From: Chondrosia reniformis
Lineage: Eukaryota > Porifera > Demospongiae > Chondrillida > Chondrillidae
Assembly (NCBI GenBank): GCA_947172415.1
Contig: OX359199.1
Span: 646,001-710,000, forward strand
Direction of reading: 5' to 3'
DNA: 64,000 nucleotides
Shown here piece after piece: positions 54,901-64,000 of the stretch. The position numbers were made by a program, and so were the translations under genes. Positions within the stretch are counted from its first letter, which is position 1. Each line of letters starts with the position of its first letter. Under the pieces are notes generated by a model that ran no database searches, was not told the origin of the DNA, and saw only the letters and a program-made list of their open reading frames with translations.

Positions 54901-56891
54901 ATTTCCATCATTAATGGCTGAACCTCCTAATATAAAGAACGTTATATTCTAAACTACGGTACATTGCAGCATTCAATGGTAACATCTCAGGGCCATAGCA
55001 ACATACGTACGTACATTTAATCTCATTGCTGTCTGTTGATACCTGCCTAATGCCTCATCTCTTTCTTGCTCACATCTAACTAAATCAGCTCTAGCTTTAT
55101 CCAGCTCCGTTTGACACTCACTGACCTGTAACAAAATAGACCATCATATACAGTATTGTGTTTACACAGGAGGAGTATAATCACTGACATACGTACACGG
55201 CATAGCTAGATACATATAAACACTACACATACATATACAGTACATAAACACTACACATACATATACAGTACATAAACAGTACACATACATACAGTACATA
55301 AACACTACACATACTATACATATAAAAAGTTGTTAGGGAAAACAAAAATGTCTTCTAACTACAAATTTATCATACGAAGTTGTCCCATAAAATTAATTTA
55401 GTTCTGTATATATACATTTACACACAGTAAGTAGCTGCACACATTCATATCTATGTACGAATGTATGTACCTTGAGGTAACTAATTTTAGCAAATTTATT
55501 GAGCAATACCATAATCACTAAGTTGTCTTTGCAAATAAAAATGGACGCTAAAGTTGCTGAAATGCTTATCTCTCCTACATACGTATGTCCAAGACATCCG
55601 TGTCACCTCAGCAGAAAGTCGCTAAAATTAGTATCCATTCTAAATAGTAACATTAAGGTACTAACCACTTTTGTATGTTGTACATATACGTACGTACGTA
55701 TAATGTGCCAATCTGGTGCAGACTTCTGACTGACTAACCTTCTTAAGTTCTTCATCTCTTTCTTGTAACACTGACTGTACACTCCTCAGCTTGTCTGATT
55801 TCACTTCAAGTTCAGCTTGACAGTCCTCCAGTGACTGAATAAGCACAAAGATTTGCATACATTAATATATGATATACCAGTAGTTTATTTGCTGTATTCA
55901 TTAACATCAACAACCGTAATTTTTATACAAGTTTTTAAATGTTTTGACCATGAAGGTCTCCATCAGCAAAAGGTTATCCATTGATCTTACATTAATATTA
56001 TATTATGGTAGGGATTGCTTGTTGCAATAAGGAGAGATTTAATTTCTTTGCTGATGAAGGCCTCCGGCTTGAAATATTCCAATTGACAAAATTGTATTTC
56101 TGCGGCTCATTTAAATCTTCAGATTATCACATTAACATAAGTACATACATATGTAGTAAGACATCCCCATTGACAACATAGTATCGTACTACTTGACACT
56201 AAATAGTCAATAATATATGATACGTATGTACATACGTATCATATATTATTTCTGAGGCTCATTTAAATCTTGTGCATATGTATAGAACTATACAAATAGC
56301 GTGTTCTATAAAGTGTGAATGTTACTTTTCTTAATTTTAGCATTTCCTGTTCCTTCAAATTAGTTGCAGACTTCAAGTGTGTCTCCTTCTGTAGTAGTTT
56401 CTCCTTTTCTCTACATAATAATAAAATCACGTGACATCAACTGGTGCAGTGCTAACATAATAATTATGCTACGTATTAATTAATTGGACATCTTAATATA
56501 CAATAAATGGTTAAACCAAATCACAGGTATAGTACACGAGCAAAAATCGATGGCGCTGTAGTTGAAAGAAAACGATAAAGTATTATCTAGTAGACTAATG
56601 AAATTGCAATGTTTGCTATATATATAATATAGATCTGTTACAGTACTCGCCTCGTCACTATTAGGTCCACAATGTTGGTCATGTCGGGAGAGGAGGATTG
56701 CAGTTGGCGCCATAAATTCCACACATAATCTTTGTCTGCCTTCAATGCAATGATAGAGAATGGCTTCACGCACAATAATAACACAGCCTACAGCTCTATA
56801 AGCGTACCTTACACTTTGCTAGTTTTTCCTTTAATCGAACATTCTCCTCGAACAACTCTATAGTAGTTGGATTACGAATACCGGCAGACAT
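44234..56891 (-). CDS. CNTLN: Centlein-like centrosomal coiled-coil protein (24 exons)
   Basis: Exons: 56891-56808, 56739-56651, 56410-56326, 55834-55739, 55125-55015, 54926-54870, 54644-54526, 54076-53915, 53520-53421, 52962-52844, 52598-52494, 52149-52049, 49706-49505, 48707-48358, 47858-47587, 47263-47132, 46994-46836, 46516-46310, 45845-45786, 45511-45416, 45228-45046, 44713-44564, 44465-44394, 44305-44234. They sum to 3183 nt (1060 residues), all in phase. Landmarks shared with centlein: ADKDYVWNLWRQLQ near residue 30 followed by REKEK; EDSGTVWNELHTYKKKY mid-protein; RLERDVRQKRTFIDSLK; and a C-terminal AKTKELACSALNLTEEE. The rest is coiled coil with a Ser/Pro-rich linker around exons 13-15. 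Vertebrate centlein (~1400 residues) tethers C-Nap1 and Cep68 at the centriole; that role is inferred here. Introns 2 and 14 use GC-AG boundaries. Intron 12 hosts a gene on the other strand. Confidence 0.9.
48854..48916. repeat. (GT)n microsatellite in centlein intron 13
   Basis: An uninterrupted run of about 31 GT dinucleotides. Confidence 0.95.
49243..49482. repeat. Dispersed ~245-bp repeat, copy B (centlein intron 13)
   Basis: Same family as 42978-43220. Its end lies about 20 bases from the donor of centlein exon 13 (49505/49504). It contains CACTGATGAAGGGTGGAATT then CCCAGAAAC. Confidence 0.8.
49854..49946. mobile_element. 93-bp foldback element in centlein intron 12
   Basis: Arms at 49854-49882 and 49918-49946 are inverted 29-mers with one mismatch. 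The loop reads CTTCATCAGGTGAAG, CCCGAGAAGGG and TGAAACAT, matching the central motif of other foldbacks in this window. Confidence 0.75.
50522..51355 (+). CDS. Sulfotransferase-like P-loop protein, single exon, nested in centlein
   Basis: An intronless 277-residue frame from the ATG at 50522 to TGA. The N-terminus KIFLWCVPRCLSSVFYRSI matches the 5'-phosphosulfate-binding loop region of sulfotransferase-fold proteins (P-R-x-x-S). HTFLIRDPERAIYSFY about 100 residues later matches the 3'-phosphate-binding strand (R-D-P...S). This is the group often labelled sulfotransferase-like or branched-chain-aminotransferase-like in invertebrates; substrate is unknown. It sits inside centlein intron 12 on the opposite strand, with an AATAAA at 51491-51496. 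Its lack of introns suggests origin by retroposition or a naturally single-exon family. Two 3' fragments of related copies lie at 43322-43830. Confidence 0.85.
   Translation: MATKIFLWCVPRCLSSVFYRSIHTLRNSKCFFEPFAELRLHGKKEERENDIYADQYEAAYPTYSTLKEAFLQEYPSVDILFVKDFPRQLRESDVDDLVNSEEFGHFIHTFLIRDPERAIYSFYSALERRFRKEISSNGFKIEDVINNDRPPPGYADQHDMFSILRDKYGKPPIVVDAADLQAHPDETMKSYCEAVGINYEPSMTTWKPLSAASELGARERPYWYDAALQSSGFKKTDPRDQKPVPLDQLPKDFVDYIDKCRPLYEEMRAVKINPFFN
53222..53384. repeat. 41-bp minisatellite in centlein intron 9
   Basis: Four copies of a 40-41-bp unit (GCAGCTAGTGTAGTTTTGTA plus a TACATACGTACG tail), starting at 53222, 53263, 53304 and 53344. Confidence 0.9.
53666..53693 (-). other. Hairpin motif CTGATGG-stem-GAAAC
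   Basis: On the minus strand: CTGATGGA, then the perfect stem GACCTGCAGGTC, then GAAACATC. Part of the motif family discussed in the findings; it resembles a hammerhead core with G for A at the end of CTGANGA. Confidence 0.5.
54191..54436. repeat. Dispersed ~245-bp repeat, copy C (centlein intron 7)
   Basis: Same family as 42978-43220, beginning GCCAAGGATTCACAGAAGAT. It lies between centlein exons 8 (54076) and 7 (54526). Confidence 0.8.
55205..55316. repeat. Imperfect tandem repeat in centlein intron 4
   Basis: Three to four copies of a ~30-bp unit ACTACACATACATATACAGT plus ACATAAAC. Confidence 0.75.
56209..56250. repeat. Perfect 42-bp palindrome in centlein intron 3
   Basis: The two 21-bp halves are exact inverses with no spacer, centred on GTAC (TACGTATGTACATACGTA core). 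Direct repeats of CTCATTTAAATCTT lie on either side (about 56105 and 56258). Confidence 0.9.
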
Positions 56892-57509
56892 TTTCTTCCC
56901 TCTTAGCCAATGGTTGCTTAGCAACTAGAAACAGCTTTCTGCTTTTCAGAACTTATGCTATTTTAATATTCCATAAAATCACTCTGCATGACTATTTAAT
57001 TTAGGTACTCGTTATTGATTGCTGCATGTAGAGTGTAATTGATCGAGGATGCATAATACGTGACAGTACATCAGAAAACTGCTCTTACTATTCACATGCA
57101 CTTGAATTTGAGATAACTATTCACTAACTACTACAGACACTCTGTCATTAGTTTTACATATACATTATATAGTTGAAGACTCCTAAAGAACTTATATATA
57201 CTAAACCATATAATTCATTACACTTTGTTTCAAAATTTGCCATTTTTTACAGATAGAATCATCCTCCACACTTTAAATGTTTAGAGACCATTATTACATG
57301 TATAGCTATAGGTATATGCCCGATGGTATACAAGGAAGTCATGATCAGTATGCACATAATACAGTAAATGAAGAATGAAAATGTACTTTATAAGGTTTCT
57401 AATTATAAGTTCGTATTGTGTTAATTAGTCCTCTGCTCTAATCAGCCATTTATATCACGTGATCAATCAATTATGATTTAATTATTTTCAATTTAACTTC
57501 TTGGTAGTG
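56892..57509. promoter_or_regulatory. Divergent intergenic region between centlein and ART-like gene
   Basis: About 620 bp separates the two start codons, which face away from each other, so the promoters must lie here. No convincing TATA box or named element stands out. Confidence 0.5.
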
Positions 57510-58724
57510 ATGTCGAGTAGAACAAGACGGTTTGGAGATTGGAAAAATTACAAAGATGTCTATCAAAGTGGAAATCTTGGAAGTAATCGTCCATTCTTTG
57601 AAGGATCGAATGTCCGCGAACGCATGAATCACGTACGTAAATGGATCGAACATATTCGAAAAAACTGGGATAAATATGAAGAGTTTATGTACGAATTGCA
57701 GAGCTTACTGAAAGAAAACTCCAATTTTGGACGAGATATCCCTTCTTCACTCAATACCAGATTATCTAGGCTGTTTGGCGTTCGTAAGGGATGGAACGAT
57801 CGAGTTCGTCCTGGGGAAAGTGTATGCGAATACGATGCAATTTGCTTGTATACTGCTGAAATTACCTACCAGCAAATATTTTCATTTCTAAACCGCGTCT
57901 TTCGAAGTGAGTTATCCGAAGGTCATGAAAGGTTACTAACCAGTGTAGTATTTCTGGTGGAGTTAATTAACATAGATCTGTACAACTATACGAGTCATTC
58001 TGGTCTAGAAGGGTTCCAGGGAGTAGTTTATCGAGGAATGGGAATCAGTGAGGAAGATTTTCGAGCCTTTTCAAGAATTTGCCAGCAAAATATATCAGAA
58101 CGGTACATATCAATACCACTTGGAATGATATCCGCCAGTCAAAATCTCGAACCAGCTACACAATTCATTATCAATGGCTTACAGGACGATTCCTCAAAAA
58201 TTCCTCTGTTGTGGAAAATTCATGTCATCAGTTTAGAAGACGGGCTACTTGAAGTTTACCATGAGATGTTTCCAACAAGTGTGGTTAGCACTATATGTGC
58301 TGTGCCAATATCTAAGTTGTCATTTTATCCACACGAGGAAGAAGTTCTTCTGCGTGGACCCTTCTTCCAAGTGTTGAATTTTTACAAGAACGGAACAATA
58401 GATGGGAGGAGGTCTCTCTATGTCATAGAAGTAGTAATGCTAAACAGCAATCGAGATCACCCTAGCAATTGCAATGAGGAACTTGGGGATAAGGCAGATT
58501 TGGCTCGAAGTGTTTTTAGAACCATTGTTGGTATCAGAAGAAATCAGTTTTGCTATGATTACTGCATGAGGAATAAGATGACAGATGATGCTGAGGCCTA
58601 TTGTGATAAGCTTAAAGAAGATAAGAAAACACTTGAAGACATAAGACGCAGATCATGCATGCATGTAAATGTGATTATAATTATCATAATCATTTATACT
58701 TTGTGGTTTGTAGTTTATGTTTGA
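57510..58724 (+). CDS. Arginine ADP-ribosyltransferase-like protein with C-terminal membrane segment
   Basis: A single exon of 404 codons from the ATG at 57510 (MSSRTRRFGDW). The C-terminal two thirds has the R-S-ExE plan of arginine-specific ADP-ribosyltransferases: VVYRGMG (Arg ~175), then SIPLGMISASQNLEPATQF (Ser ~208), then HEEEVLLRGPFFQV (Glu ~276 and ~278). These residues bind NAD and activate the arginine acceptor in the family. The first ~110 residues are an unassigned charged helical region. Residues ~386-404 (VIIIIIIIYTLWFVVYV) form a hydrophobic tail, so the protein may be tail-anchored; no N-terminal signal peptide is seen. Such genes are common in invertebrates and often proposed for signalling or defence. 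Activity and target are inferred only. Confidence 0.85.
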   Translation: MSSRTRRFGDWKNYKDVYQSGNLGSNRPFFEGSNVRERMNHVRKWIEHIRKNWDKYEEFMYELQSLLKENSNFGRDIPSSLNTRLSRLFGVRKGWNDRVRPGESVCEYDAICLYTAEITYQQIFSFLNRVFRSELSEGHERLLTSVVFLVELINIDLYNYTSHSGLEGFQGVVYRGMGISEEDFRAFSRICQQNISERYISIPLGMISASQNLEPATQFIINGLQDDSSKIPLLWKIHVISLEDGLLEVYHEMFPTSVVSTICAVPISKLSFYPHEEEVLLRGPFFQVLNFYKNGTIDGRRSLYVIEVVMLNSNRDHPSNCNEELGDKADLARSVFRTIVGIRRNQFCYDYCMRNKMTDDAEAYCDKLKEDKKTLEDIRRRSCMHVNVIIIIIIIYTLWFVVYV

Positions 58725-59426
58725 TTTCCTATCTACAAAGTACCTATATACACAATCTGGCCTCCCCCTCCTCGAGCTCATGATCATATGGACGGTCAAT
58801 TGCAAATTGCGTGCATGTGCATAAGCATGTGGTTTTGACCTCTTGAAATATTTGATCCAAAATTCAATTTTCAATTATAATACAGAAGCCTTTGAAACCA
58901 TTTTTTGGTGTATACCCACATGGTACTTTACCTTGGTAAGTACCAGTTTGGCCTAATGTTTGTTTTCACATATATATGCTTCTCATGATCAATGGCCATG
59001 GAATGTGTCTCCTGACACCATATATAAAGAAGATAAAGAAACACTTGAGAAAATAAGAAGCAGCTAGAATCATATATAGATTGTATACTGTTTACTTTGA
59101 GTATGCATAATTTCCAGTGTTGACATACTATACACTTTTCTGTTTATAGATGAACACAGACCTAAAGAGGTGCGTTTCTCTAACCATATACAATGGAAAA
59201 TGGCACATATAACATTATTCAAAATTCTTTAAATTACTGTACATTCAGATTAAATATAAACATTCAAATTTAAGTCACTGAAAGTGTTTTGAGAAAACAT
59301 ATATATCTAGTACTGTAACAGTTAAATTTAAATTTACTAAAAATTAACAATACACATGCACTCAACAAGGTATACATGTAGACAACATTTATATGCATGC
59401 ATGAGACTGCAGAGTTTTAGTATCAG
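58725..59426. other. Intergenic region with a remnant of the ART gene 3' end
   Basis: At about 59027-59067 the plus strand reads KEDKETLEKIRSS then a stop, matching KLKEDKKTLEDIRRRS near the end of the ART-like protein about 400 bp upstream. This points to an old tandem duplication of its 3' end. Nothing else is recognised. Confidence 0.55.
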
Positions 59427-61582
59427 CTAGGGTCCTCCATCAGGTGGTCCTCTATCTTTCGGCTCCCGAGGTACATTGGTTTGGGCAACCTTTTTACTGT
59501 ATCTTAATCCTACAAATTCAGAGGAACTTCTCTGCTGTACCTCCTCATTGACAATAACATTTGTGGTAGTAGAACTAGTTCTTTGTCTTTGATAAGGAAT
59601 ATTGGAAGGTCTCGGGCAATTGTAAAACAGTGATGGCATCTAATGGAGCAAGAAAACAACAATATCCAATATACAAATAAAAATAAGCACCAATTAGAGT
59701 ATTGCAGGTTTAACACTTATATATGTGTGCATCTTGTATATGTAGTGCATGCAGATTAATGATTACTTCAAAACGACATCCTAATATTGAGAATCTACAT
59801 TTTCTATGAACTTGTACACACTCTTGTTCAATATGTGATGACATCTGTAAAATGAAATTAATAATAACTGATTTGTTTGCATATTCAATTATCAGTTATT
59901 AACATCTTTATTGAATATACATGTATGTTGTAAGGGCAAATAATAGAATTCCTAGTGATTCAAACTCTGGAGGCAGACTAAATATATACCATAACATTAA
60001 ATTTAGACCTAATGTAGAGCCATATGTAATTAGTTGTGACAGTGGCAGAAGAAGAATCATGGCTGGTCTGCGTACTGGTTGTCTTCCCCTGGCTGTTGAG
60101 GGGTTGGTGATACACCTCCATACCATTTGGGGAGGCTCTGCCAAGTATGTCGTGGGGGTACAGTAGAGGACCAAACTCATTTTCTATTGTACTGTACTAA
60201 ACTGAACTCTATCAGATCTGATTTGTTTGCTAATTGTAACCAAATCAACTGTAAATTCATGTCCATGTCCCAAAGCAACAAGCTATATTTTCTCTTAATC
60301 ACAGACAATAACAGAATTATCCACTTTTTGTTTAAGATGTATAAACTTAGGCATTCCCTTTTATTCACAACTCAATGTAATCACCCCACCAATTCTTTGT
60401 GACTAGTAAGCCTATTTGGCTGGTCAGATTACTGATTGTCACTCTAATAATCATTATTATTTATTATTATTATTATTATTAAAGTGCCCATGCATGTATA
60501 CAGTAAGGTGTTGATAAATGCCAGCCATATATTGTAATATTGTATTATAAAAATGACAACATTGTAGGAATCTGATAATATATATAGAGTACATTTTAAC
60601 TTGAAAAAGGCTTCACTCTCAATAATAACATGTAGATAGCATTTCTATTCACAAATTGAATGCTTCAAGCCTGGAGGTCCTTATATGCTGGTGAAGACCT
60701 CTGGGGTTCAAACATTCAATTTATGAATATAATTGTTGCCGAGCTCAATAAAGCTAGTGCACTTACATACTAATGTAGATAATGTTTCTATATTAACTAG
60801 CTATACAAACAATACTGTTATTATACCTCTAGGGTATTTGCTGTGCAGTTCTTGCCACACCATTCACATGGTTCTGATCTAAAACCGCACTTTTTGACAT
60901 GTCTCTCAAGATTCTTTCTGATGATTCTATCTCTGCACTCTTCATGTGGACAGTCTACCCTAGCTTGGGGACACACCTCATAATGGTTAGGATACTCTTG
61001 ATACAGATCTGACCAGGTACATCCTTCATTTGGACAAGTCACTTCAAGAAGATTGAGTTCCCTTGTAGCTGCCTTGTCTGGGAAGAACTACAAAATATAT
61101 AAGAGTTAATAATAAAGGTAGCACTAGAACTACAAATTTACATCAATATAAGCAATAAGTATCAAAGAGCTTATTATATTCATCACTGTAAAAGAGTACA
61201 CATAATAACTGATCAATACTTACATCTCTAGGAGAGATCTGTTCACCGCATCCAGGACACTTTACTGATACGAGATCGCTGTACGGTAAAAATAAACTTA
61301 TTCATAGCTAATAACGGTATTCATTGTTTGACCATATATAGACTGTAGACTATCTAAATAATGTGTTTGACAGTAGTAAGTGATAGGAATATATTTAGCA
61401 GACCTCGTATTCAGTTTCTTTGTCATCTCTTTAACGCATTCGTAGTCGGCTCGACAGCCACATATAGACTGATACGGTTCTTTAAGTAACTTCTTACATA
61501 CTACACAATTGTAGGTTTCCTGTAGTTCGATCTGTTCCAATCTAGCTCTTGGTACTGTGTTCCCATTCAAAGTTTGCGACAT
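59427..61582 (-). CDS. TRAF-like RING/zinc-finger protein 4 (5 exons, no MATH domain)
   Basis: Exons: 61582-61404 (179 nt), 61278-61224 (55), 61087-60827 (261), 59844-59767 (78), 59639-59427 (213). They total 786 nt, 261 residues plus stop, with consistent phases. The RING-like finger is split by an intron (YNCVVCKKLL...CGCRADYEC, then KCPGCGEQ). Two TRAF fingers follow (TCPNEGC...H..C; DCPHEEC...H..C). A third spans exons 3-4 (CEWCGKN...HIEQEC), then KCRFSILGCRFE. The C-terminus is a Ser/Pro/Gly-rich tail. The 55-nt and 261-nt exons have exactly the lengths and phases of those in the 1-10 kb TRAF cluster, so the genes are paralogs. The exon-1 donor (AG/GTCTGC) is weak. The large intron 3 contains LINE debris. 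Confidence 0.8.
59921..60480 (+). mobile_element. Degenerate LINE (non-LTR retrotransposon) 3' fragment
   Basis: Two overlapping frames with a frameshift near 60130 together read MAGLRTGCLPLAVE, then CQVCRGGTVEDQTHFLLYC. This is the C-terminal zinc-knuckle-like region (C-x2-C...E-x-HFL-x2-C) that follows reverse transcriptase in many LINE proteins. A trailing (ATT)n run at about 60453-60480 fits a LINE tail. The upstream reverse transcriptase is missing. It lies in intron 3 of TRAF-like gene 4, on the opposite strand. Confidence 0.7.
60646..60729. mobile_element. 84-bp foldback element in TRAF-like gene 4 intron 3
   Basis: Seventeen-base inverted arms (60646-60662, 60713-60729; one mismatch) enclose TGGTGAAGACCTCTGGGGTT then CAAACATT, the shared central motif. 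Confidence 0.65.
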
Positions 61583-62454
61583 ACTGAAGCTTATAGTAAC
61601 TTTAAGGTAAAATCAATTAGCTACTTAAAAGTGATATATAGACCGGCTATATTTATACTTCACTAGTCATGATAAGACACATTTTCAGCAGTTCAGAATA
61701 TATATAGAAAGGCGCTATGATGTCATCATCTTAGGGAATGCATTTAGGAAACCACTAAACGATCGGCTTTCCTTCTAGACTATCTATTCTTTACTACGTA
61801 ACAGTTAAACTTCATCTAACTAGTGTGTTGTGTATTCATTGGATACCCAACAACAACGTAGGAACCATACAACCAGGGTGGCCACTAGTCTCGCGTAGCC
61901 CAGACCGCTATTTCGCGGCGAAATAGCGGTCTGGGCTACGCGAGACTACAGTCACACCAATGTCAATACAGTTGGTGCTTGAAGTTAATTCGGCCCCCAT
62001 CTTCCTACGCTACTGCCCAAGTGTTTTATACAGATGGACATATTAGCCCTTTCTCTAATTCAGCTGTCAAAGCACACCATCCCTGATAGCTAGCCCTTGA
62101 CACTCTGAGAGACATCCTTCATATTATAGGAACTAATATTCAGTGGATCCAATGTCCCATGCACAGATATATTTTTTTTTCGGTTAATTCAAGTTGGTTT
62201 TTCCTTTCTTATTGTCTCGAGTCCCATCATGCAGTTTTCTTGCAAATAAGATATTTGATTTACAGAAGTCGAATCGTTAAAAAAAGCTTTTATATACCTG
62301 CAGATTAATCAGATTCATTTGCCCAAACATGCCCAAGAATCTGTTTTGCACTCTCGCGATCATTACCCCCCATGCAGCAGCCAATTAATTATTATCACTA
62401 CAAGTATTGTTTAATGCCAGGACAGGACAGCTGAATGATTAATCCATGCATAAT
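61583..62454. other. Upstream region of TRAF-like gene 4, no gene seen
   Basis: Contains the palindrome at 61886-61948 and a T-rich tract near 62169-62179. No reading frame or RNA gene is recognised. Confidence 0.5.
61886..61948. mobile_element. Perfect 63-bp palindromic mini-element
   Basis: Two exact 31-bp arms around a single base. Each arm starts TAGTCTCGCGTAGCCCAGAC at the outside, close to the terminal repeats of the element at 2669-3392 (TAGTCTCGTACCCAGACCC). It looks like a MITE reduced to its two terminal repeats. Confidence 0.85.
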
Positions 62455-63653
62455 CAGAGGCGTAGGAATACATTCAGAAGTGGGGGGTGCTGTCCTGACG
62501 TATTTTGTGTTGCGCAATGATGTCATGATGTCATAATAAAATGGAAGGAAGATGCTGCGTGAGACAAATCGTAATATTATACCATAGATCTTATATACTT
62601 ACGTAACCAGGATTGGAAACAACGCAAAAAAACGCAGTTAGAGGCTGATAGATCGAGACGGTCAGGCGGTCTGGTGACGTATGTGACATTTTCGAATTCC
62701 GCTGATGACATCACGCTGGTGATGTAAGTTTGATCCGAGTACGTACGTTTAATTTTATACGTTAATAATATTCATTGTCCGCATTCCAATGATGTCATTG
62801 AAATACGTCATAAATCGTATTCAATAAGTGATCTATTTGTCCTATTTTGGTATTAATAAGCAGTCCATTACGTACGTTTACTAAGGAAAACGTCAAAAAA
62901 CGCTTCGTGTTGCTCACGAGTACGGCAAGAGCTTTTAAATGGAGGAAGAATCACTTCCATCGATTGTTCGACGGCTGAGATAACGAGGAAACAAGTTGTA
63001 CGCTTTTACTACTTCACAAAGCAACATCTGTCGGTTTTTCTCCTAATCGAAAGGTTTTCGAAGGAAAAACTCGACGTCACGCTCTGTAGAATTATCGTAG
63101 GCATCATTTCTGAATGAACAGTTCACGATTTACCGCCTTACTGAAGCGAAAATGAGGACATAAGTTGTATATCTGTCATTTTCCTGCAATAAGCTTCTTT
63201 ATTAGCAAGGTTAGACAAGAACAATATCTTTCGTCTACATTTACCACTGTATTAGGTATTTTCGATTACCGTTAGAATGTATCTGCTCTTTAGTATATAT
63301 TCGTTGTAGAGATATAACGACTTTATCTATGGTCAGTCATTTGCGTTAGAATTTTTCCCGGTCTATCAGCCTCTAACCTTACTGCTTACGTAGGAGGAAA
63401 ATTTATACTGTGGTCTACGTGATGTAATATATATAATTTGCGCGTTTCCAATCCTGGTTACGTAAGTATATAAGATCTATGATTATACTAGTTAGACTGT
63501 TCTTCACACCAGAGGCTTACTTACTGTCCTCTCTGTAGTAGCAGAGATGATTATGTGAGGTTGTTTTAGCTGGCCTAATAATATTTTTACCTTGTTCCCA
63601 GAAAAGTGGGGGTGCTATAACACCTCTAGCCCCCCCTGGTTCCGACGCCTATG
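62455..63653. mobile_element. 1.2-kb foldback/MITE-like element with 5-bp target duplication
   Basis: Ends CAGAGGCGTAGGAA and inverse of CATAGGCGTCGGAA (12 of 14 matching), flanked on each side by ATAAT. Inside is a perfect 38-bp inverted repeat (62583-62620 versus 63444-63481) and a further 15-bp pair (62637-62651 versus 63363-63377). No substantial reading frame, so it is non-autonomous. It may be one foldback element inside another. Confidence 0.75.
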
Positions 63654-64000
63654 ATAATAATAATATAATAACTATAGTCTGAAGAGGTTTACATACATTA
63701 TAAGGTTACCCAACTAAGGTTTGTACTAGTATATATAGCACAGTAATATATTAAAATTACTCAAAGTGCGCATGTTCGATGGTCTCATGACAGGCTGAAG
63801 TGCATCACCTATATACACTATTGTAACAACTCGTGATTGTGTATCAGCTCGTCTTCATTATTTTGCGGTTGTTTTACAGAAGCCACTTTGTTGCCTACCT
63901 ACCATACTTAATTTTCTGAGCCGCAGAGTTTACTTTATAGACCAAGAGGACAACCACAAGTACCAATGTCTACCAACATACACTACAATTAATGAGTTAA
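63654..64000. other. No feature recognised
   Basis: AT-rich sequence with no supported gene, repeat or RNA. Confidence 0.5.

Overview
This window is nuclear DNA of an animal. It is AT-rich, has short spliced introns (GT-AG plus at least two GC-AG), and carries recognisable metazoan genes: NSUN6, centlein (CNTLN), a CNBD2-like cyclic-nucleotide-binding protein, TRAF-like RING/zinc-finger proteins and an arginine ADP-ribosyltransferase-like protein. Gene content, compact introns and many TRAF-like paralogs suggest an early-branching animal, most likely a demosponge (Amphimedon or a relative). That placement is inference; no species-diagnostic sequence was read.

Layout. (1) 1-11870 is a tandem amplification of a divergent gene pair: a MATH-less TRAF-like gene on the minus strand and a CNBD2-like gene on the plus strand. 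Two TRAF genes are near complete (copy 1 runs off the left edge). The third copy has lost its 5' exons. The first CNBD copy has a frameshift and the second is open. Copy 1 has been invaded by an element with terminal inverted repeats carrying a truncated RecQ-like helicase. (2) 16339-11915 (minus) is a complete nine-exon NSUN6 gene (485 codons). One of its splice donors and one of its splice acceptors have each been amplified into a 21-bp minisatellite. (3) 16437-42756 is about 26 kb of ~160-173 bp satellite. It contains several subfamilies, orientation switches, higher-order duplications and four copies of a ~0.6-0.75 kb non-satellite block with conserved short reading frames. (4) 42757-44233 holds a dispersed ~245-bp repeat and two fused 3' fragments of a sulfotransferase-like gene. 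(5) 56891-44234 (minus) is a 24-exon centlein gene (1060 codons) with the intact single-exon sulfotransferase-like gene nested in intron 12 on the opposite strand. (6) 57510-58724 (plus) is a single-exon ADP-ribosyltransferase-like gene. (7) 61582-59427 (minus) is a fourth TRAF-like gene with a LINE remnant in an intron. (8) 61583-64000 contains a perfect 63-bp palindrome and a 1.2-kb foldback element, with no gene seen.

How the genes relate: centlein belongs to the centrosome, NSUN6 to tRNA/mRNA cytosine methylation, and the TRAF-like, CNBD and ART genes to signalling or defence. There is no operon-like logic. What links the window is local duplication and repeat activity: tandem gene-pair copies, splice-site minisatellites, a satellite array starting within ~100 bp of the NSUN6 start codon, and many foldback elements with a shared central motif.

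Exon coordinates were derived by hand, by requiring consistent reading phase and splice consensus across every junction. In NSUN6, CNTLN, and the complete TRAF copies (5261-7787 and 59427-61582) the exon lengths sum to whole codons without internal stops.
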